From assembly GCA_020200995.1 (NCBI GenBank), contig JAIVHQ010000250.1:1-10134 (forward strand): 10,134 nucleotides of DNA, in the 5' to 3' direction. Below the pieces are notes generated by a model that saw nothing but the letters and a program-made list of their open reading frames with translations, had not been told where the DNA came from and did not search any database. This document shows, piece by piece, positions 7,257-10,134 of the stretch. The translations under genes and the position numbers were made by a program. The DNA comes from Flavobacteriales bacterium (GTDB taxonomy: Bacteria; Bacteroidota; Bacteroidia; Flavobacteriales_D; Cryomorphaceae). Each line of letters begins with the position of its first letter. Position 1 is the first letter of the stretch.

Positions 7257-7979
7257 TCAGGAAAGCGATTTGCGCCGTCGCAACCATATCCCTCCCAATA
7301 GAAGCACTCCGATCAACAATAAGATCCATCCCCAAACACTCGCGTGCCCACCTGCCGTAAGCGGATCATCATTCCCTATGGAGATCATCCCCGCCCAAAA
7401 ATAAGGATGGGCCATATATCCATCGGCGTTGGCAAGGTATTCGCGTTTTGCAGAGCTGAGTGCGGCCGACTTTGATTTTCCATCAGCCAATCCCGCGTAA
7501 AAACCATCCACCAAACCCTGAACAGCTTTGTCATTGGCGGGCCAGAGGGTCATGACCACTGAGGGACTGCCCGCGTAAGCAAAACCGTGGGCCAAACTCA
7601 TCACACCCTCGCCGCGGCGCACAGGCCCCGCGCCCGTATTGCAAGCGCTGAGCACCACCATCTCAGCAGGAATGCTCATCGAATACAAATCGGAAGCCCG
7701 AAGTACGCCTGAACGACCGGCACGGGCCCCGCCATCGAGCAAAAGTGCTGAATTCATCGGGTCAGCTTCATCAGCAAAGGCGTGGGTGGCAAAGTGGAGC
7801 ACACGGTAGTTGCCTTTTCGACCCATAAACCATTCGTAATTCGTGGTATCAACTCCCGTAACCCCATCGGGAAACCTCGCTGCGAGGGATTCGATCTCGC
7901 TCTGAGCGCCCACCAAGTTGCGCCAGGTGCCTGTGGAACTAAATTTGGGAGCAAGGCAAGCAGCGCGCTGCACCTCCAT
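7257..7979 (-). CDS. CHAT peptidase core with membrane anchor (3' fragment of a broken TPR-CHAT gene)
   Basis: This 240-codon frame holds most of a CHAT (caspase-like) domain. The catalytic histidine is His66 in LHFATHAFADE and the catalytic cysteine is Cys113 in VVLSACNTGAG. The RRGEGVMSLAHGFAYAGSPSV and HPYFWAGMISIG segments that follow are typical of the family. A C-terminal helix (about 215-232) followed by RRRKS would anchor it with the domain outside the cytoplasm. The sequence joins the family pattern only from LAPKF onward, and the preceding part of the domain sits in the upstream frame, so this is best read as the 3' part of a single gene. The ATG at 7979 is just the first available start. 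Independent expression by coupling to the overlapping upstream frame (7939-7979) is possible but would lack a signal peptide. The gene converges on the anti-sigma candidate with an 18-base gap. Confidence 0.75.
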   Translation of the reverse strand: MEVQRAACLAPKFSSTGTWRNLVGAQSEIESLAARFPDGVTGVDTTNYEWFMGRKGNYRVLHFATHAFADEADPMNSALLLDGGARAGRSGVLRASDLYSMSIPAEMVVLSACNTGAGPVRRGEGVMSLAHGFAYAGSPSVVMTLWPANDKAVQGLVDGFYAGLADGKSKSAALSSAKREYLANADGYMAHPYFWAGMISIGNDDPLTAGGHASVWGWILLLIGVLLLGGIWLRRRKSLS

Positions 7980-9996
7980 GAGAGGTAACAGCGTTCAGTG
8001 TTTCGAAAGGGAGGAAGTGCAAAGGGCCGTCGGGAATTATCAGGAGTCGCTCATGGAGGTCGGTCAAGTTGAGCAGTGGGCTTACCAGGGTCTCGAACAA
8101 TGCCCCGGCCGCTTCCTTTAAGTCTTTGGTGTTCATTTCAAAATTTGCCATTTCGGGGCGTGTATTGAGCGCAGTTCTGTACGCGGAAATGGCCTCCGAG
8201 AGTGTATCGGTACGACCCAACACTTCAAAATGAGCCCCTGATTTTGTGACGGCAATTCCGTAAACAGAATTTTCTCCGCAGAGATACGAAAGCACTGATC
8301 GACCGCTGCGTCCCTTCGTGATGGCATCTTCGAGAGAAGGCTTGACGGGGTCAAACCGCAAAGAAGAGTATTCGGGATATCGGCTTTGATAGGTCTCCAT
8401 GAGGCTATCTAAAGCGAGCCGTTTCTGTAGGAATACCTTCCGATTATCGGCGCTGAGGTTGCCCTCTTTCAACTCTTCCGCGTAGTAGCCCAATTCGTTT
8501 CGCAAGCGCATTTCTTTCTCCACCTCATCCGCCGGCTTCACTTTACTGATTTCGGGGCCCAGCCTGTTTACCGAAGTAAGAAGTGCCGCTGACTTCGAAT
8601 CTTCCGATAATTTCCATGCGCGCTCTACCCATTCATTACTCCCACCCTGCTTGTGCAGTACGTAAGCATTTTTCATCCCTATTTCGTAAATCTCAAACCA
8701 CCCCTGCTCCCGCAGTTGGATGAGTTCGCCTGCATCCGCGCGGCGCATGGCAATGGCAAATATTCGTCCTGCATCATCTATCATTTCGAGCACCGCCCTG
8801 CGATCGGACGGATGGTCGGTGGAGTCGGCATAGAGGTCGAGTGCCTTGGCTGTAGAGGCGAGGGCGCTGAGCGAATGTTTCACCCCCGATACCAAATCCG
8901 AAGGCACAATTACCGCGCTGCGGCCCCCGGGAAAGTAATAGGATTCTGCAATGTCTGCATACTTCACAGCCATGGACGGTCGTCCCTGATGTAAATATAA
9001 ATCGGCAAGTCCTTTATACAAGTACACCTTTACATTGTCGCCCCCCACTGAAGCTAATTTGTTTCTCAATGCCGACTCGGCTTCATCCCACCTCTGAAGA
9101 TGGGTCAGTAAGGTGGACCGATCGACGACGATTTCAACCTCCATGTCTTCAACCATATTCGATCTCTCACTCAGTAACTCGAAGCGCTCAAATGCTTCAA
9201 TCGCTCCGTTGTAATCTCCGAGAGCCTTCAGGATGTCGGCTTTACATTCCATGTAAAGCCTGTGGGACATGGGGTCCACTCCTCCCGACTCAAGGCCCTT
9301 TCGGATTTCTTCGAGTTCGTATTCGGCCCCGTCATAATCTCCCGAGGCAACCAAAGTTGCAATCAAATTAAGCCTGACCCTTATAGTTCGTTGTGAGTTC
9401 TCTCCAAACATGGATGCCCTTAAGGCGATGCTTTCGCGAAAGTAGTGTACAGCCAAGGAATGGTCGCCAAGGCCTTCATGACACATACCCAATACATTAT
9501 AAATCATCGAGCGCTGTAAATCAAACGTCTTCTCTTCTCCTTCCATGACGGCCACTGCCTGTTGCAAATAGTCGCGCGCGAGGTGAAAGCGAGCTGCTCC
9601 ATGGTACCACATGCCCAGATTGTACCATGTTTTAGCATGAGCGGGAGTAGGCTGATTCATCAAGGGGTGAATTTCCCGATCTATAGCATCATAAGCTTTT
9701 AGTACTTCGAGTGAGTTCATTCCGAGAAACTCCAGTGCCCTCACCCTGTCATTTTCAGCCAGGATTAGCTTGTAGTACTGTCCGCTTTTGCGGGCGAGGA
9801 TGAGCATCGTATCGAGGATTTCAAGGCCTTCCTCGAGCTTGTTGTTCATAAACCGCGAGATGGCTTCATTGTAAAGGCTGTCGACCAAAACAGAATCGCG
9901 CTTAGCTGCCCCTTCACCCGACGCGAAGTCCGAATCCGCTCCTCGAACGATGGAGCAAAAAAGCAGTACAAGGAGCAGCAACAATGGTTTTTTCAC
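7939..9996 (-). CDS. Exported TPR protein with truncated CHAT N-terminus (5' fragment of a broken TPR-CHAT gene)
   Basis: From the GTG at 9996 this encodes 685 residues. Residues 1-19 are a signal peptide (MKKPLLLLLVLL core). TPR helices span about 40-345, for example TWYNLGMWYHGAARFHLARDY. A helical linker follows, and from about residue 560 the first strands of a CHAT domain appear (SYLCGENSVYGIAVTKSG, then LLIIPDGPLHFLPFETL). Right after FETL the family resemblance stops; the frame runs on for about 19 unrelated residues and ends at 7939. The conserved segment normally found next (the SYAPS-like region) is missing, and the rest of the domain continues in another frame from about 7979. A GTG at 10074 would extend the protein, but the promoter at 10015-10022 lies downstream of it and the longer N-terminus would bury the signal peptide. 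The intact ancestor would be a periplasmic TPR-CHAT protease of about 950 residues anchored by its C-terminus. Confidence 0.75.
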   Translation of the reverse strand: MKKPLLLLLVLLFCSIVRGADSDFASGEGAAKRDSVLVDSLYNEAISRFMNNKLEEGLEILDTMLILARKSGQYYKLILAENDRVRALEFLGMNSLEVLKAYDAIDREIHPLMNQPTPAHAKTWYNLGMWYHGAARFHLARDYLQQAVAVMEGEEKTFDLQRSMIYNVLGMCHEGLGDHSLAVHYFRESIALRASMFGENSQRTIRVRLNLIATLVASGDYDGAEYELEEIRKGLESGGVDPMSHRLYMECKADILKALGDYNGAIEAFERFELLSERSNMVEDMEVEIVVDRSTLLTHLQRWDEAESALRNKLASVGGDNVKVYLYKGLADLYLHQGRPSMAVKYADIAESYYFPGGRSAVIVPSDLVSGVKHSLSALASTAKALDLYADSTDHPSDRRAVLEMIDDAGRIFAIAMRRADAGELIQLREQGWFEIYEIGMKNAYVLHKQGGSNEWVERAWKLSEDSKSAALLTSVNRLGPEISKVKPADEVEKEMRLRNELGYYAEELKEGNLSADNRKVFLQKRLALDSLMETYQSRYPEYSSLRFDPVKPSLEDAITKGRSGRSVLSYLCGENSVYGIAVTKSGAHFEVLGRTDTLSEAISAYRTALNTRPEMANFEMNTKDLKEAAGALFETLVSPLLNLTDLHERLLIIPDGPLHFLPFETLNAVTSHGGAARCLPCSQI
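7972..8060. repeat. 11-bp inverted repeat flanking the CHAT frame break
   Basis: ACCTCCATGAG at 7972-7982 is the exact reverse complement of CTCATGGAGGT at 8050-8060, with 67 bases between. The last recognisable CHAT codons of the upstream frame lie inside the spacer and read correctly in the present direction, so the spacer itself is not inverted. The repeat may have helped the deletion or an assembly error, or may be chance. Confidence 0.6.
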
Positions 9997-10014
9997 GACG
10001 GGCAGATTACATTT

Positions 10015-10022
10015 CAAATATA
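10015..10022 (-). promoter_or_regulatory. -7 box of the TPR-CHAT gene promoter
   Basis: TATATTTG on the minus strand is an exact match to TAnnTTTG. It ends 18 bases before the GTG at 9996, giving a predicted leader of about 12-14 bases. A TTTC about 21 bases upstream is a poor -33 element. The position supports the start at 9996. Confidence 0.5.
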
Positions 10023-10101
10023 AACATTCACCAGTCTGTTGCTGAAACGAAGTACCCCGCACGACAATCACCACCTCGTATCAAGATAGCGGCCGATGAT
10101 A

Positions 10102-10118
10102 TCAGGTCTTAAACCTGA
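10102..10118. repeat. Small inverted repeat upstream of the TPR-CHAT promoter
   Basis: TCAGGT (10102-10107) and ACCTGA (10113-10118) form a 6-bp stem with a 5-base loop about 80 bases upstream of the -7 box. No T run follows on either strand, so it is not a terminator. It could be a regulator site or simply chance. Confidence 0.25.
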
Positions 10119-10134
10119 GCCATTTGTACAATTC

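Noticed and set aside
7939..7994. Programmed ribosomal frameshift joining the two CHAT frames
   Set aside because: A shift would join the frames but not restore the 30 or more missing domain residues, and I see no convincing slippery site for a +1 shift in the overlap.
5956..9996. A true type III-E CRISPR (Craspase) locus
   Set aside because: No Cas genes, repeats or spacers are in the window, and the CHAT protein has a signal peptide and membrane anchor. Only the sigma/restraint/TPR-CHAT logic is similar.
9997..10074. N-terminal extension of the TPR-CHAT protein from a GTG at 10074
   Set aside because: It would place 26 polar residues before the signal peptide, and the best promoter (-7 box at 10015-10022) lies downstream of that codon. 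GTG at 9996 gives a classic signal peptide.

Overview
The window looks like a piece of a chromosome from the Bacteroidota, most likely a Flavobacteriales or Saprospirales type lineage; I cannot place it more precisely. The reasons are start regions carrying the Bacteroidota -7 box (TAnnTTTG), a secreted protein made of cysteine-bearing beta domains of the type common in flavobacterial surface proteins, a TPR histidine kinase paired with a LuxR-type regulator, and an ECF sigma factor next to a membrane protein that looks like a zinc-free anti-sigma factor.

Layout. Positions 1-1459 (minus) are the first 486 codons of a secreted protein with four tandem domains, cut by the window edge. Positions 1657-2952 (minus) encode a membrane protein of about 12 helices with MATE-like architecture. 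Positions 3023-3643 and 3619-5451 (minus) are a response regulator and its TPR histidine kinase, overlapping by 25 bases; kinase, regulator and transporter probably form one operon read right to left. Positions 5452-5955 hold no protein gene. They carry a likely kinase promoter, a very strong intrinsic terminator on the minus strand, a branched RNA structure feeding into that terminator (candidate small RNA, about 5516-5653), three copies of a GGTWACC palindrome, and the promoter of the next operon. Positions 5956-6504 and 6501-7238 (plus) are an ECF sigma factor and a single-pass membrane anti-sigma candidate with a TPR-like outer part, overlapping by four bases. Positions 7257-9996 (minus, convergent, 18 bases away) are a TPR-CHAT protein with a signal peptide and a C-terminal membrane anchor, split into two reading frames by what looks like an out-of-frame deletion inside the CHAT domain.

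How the genes may work together. The kinase pair is a standard sensory unit. The more interesting unit is the sigma factor, anti-sigma candidate and TPR-CHAT set. CHAT domains are caspase-like cysteine peptidases, and the known type III-E system uses a TPR-CHAT protease to cleave a protein that restrains a sigma factor. Here the predicted topology places both the CHAT domain and the C-terminal half of the anti-sigma candidate in the periplasm, so a protease-controlled sigma switch at the membrane is a reasonable but untested idea. In this particular sequence the CHAT gene appears broken, unless the break is an assembly artefact or the two halves are made separately.
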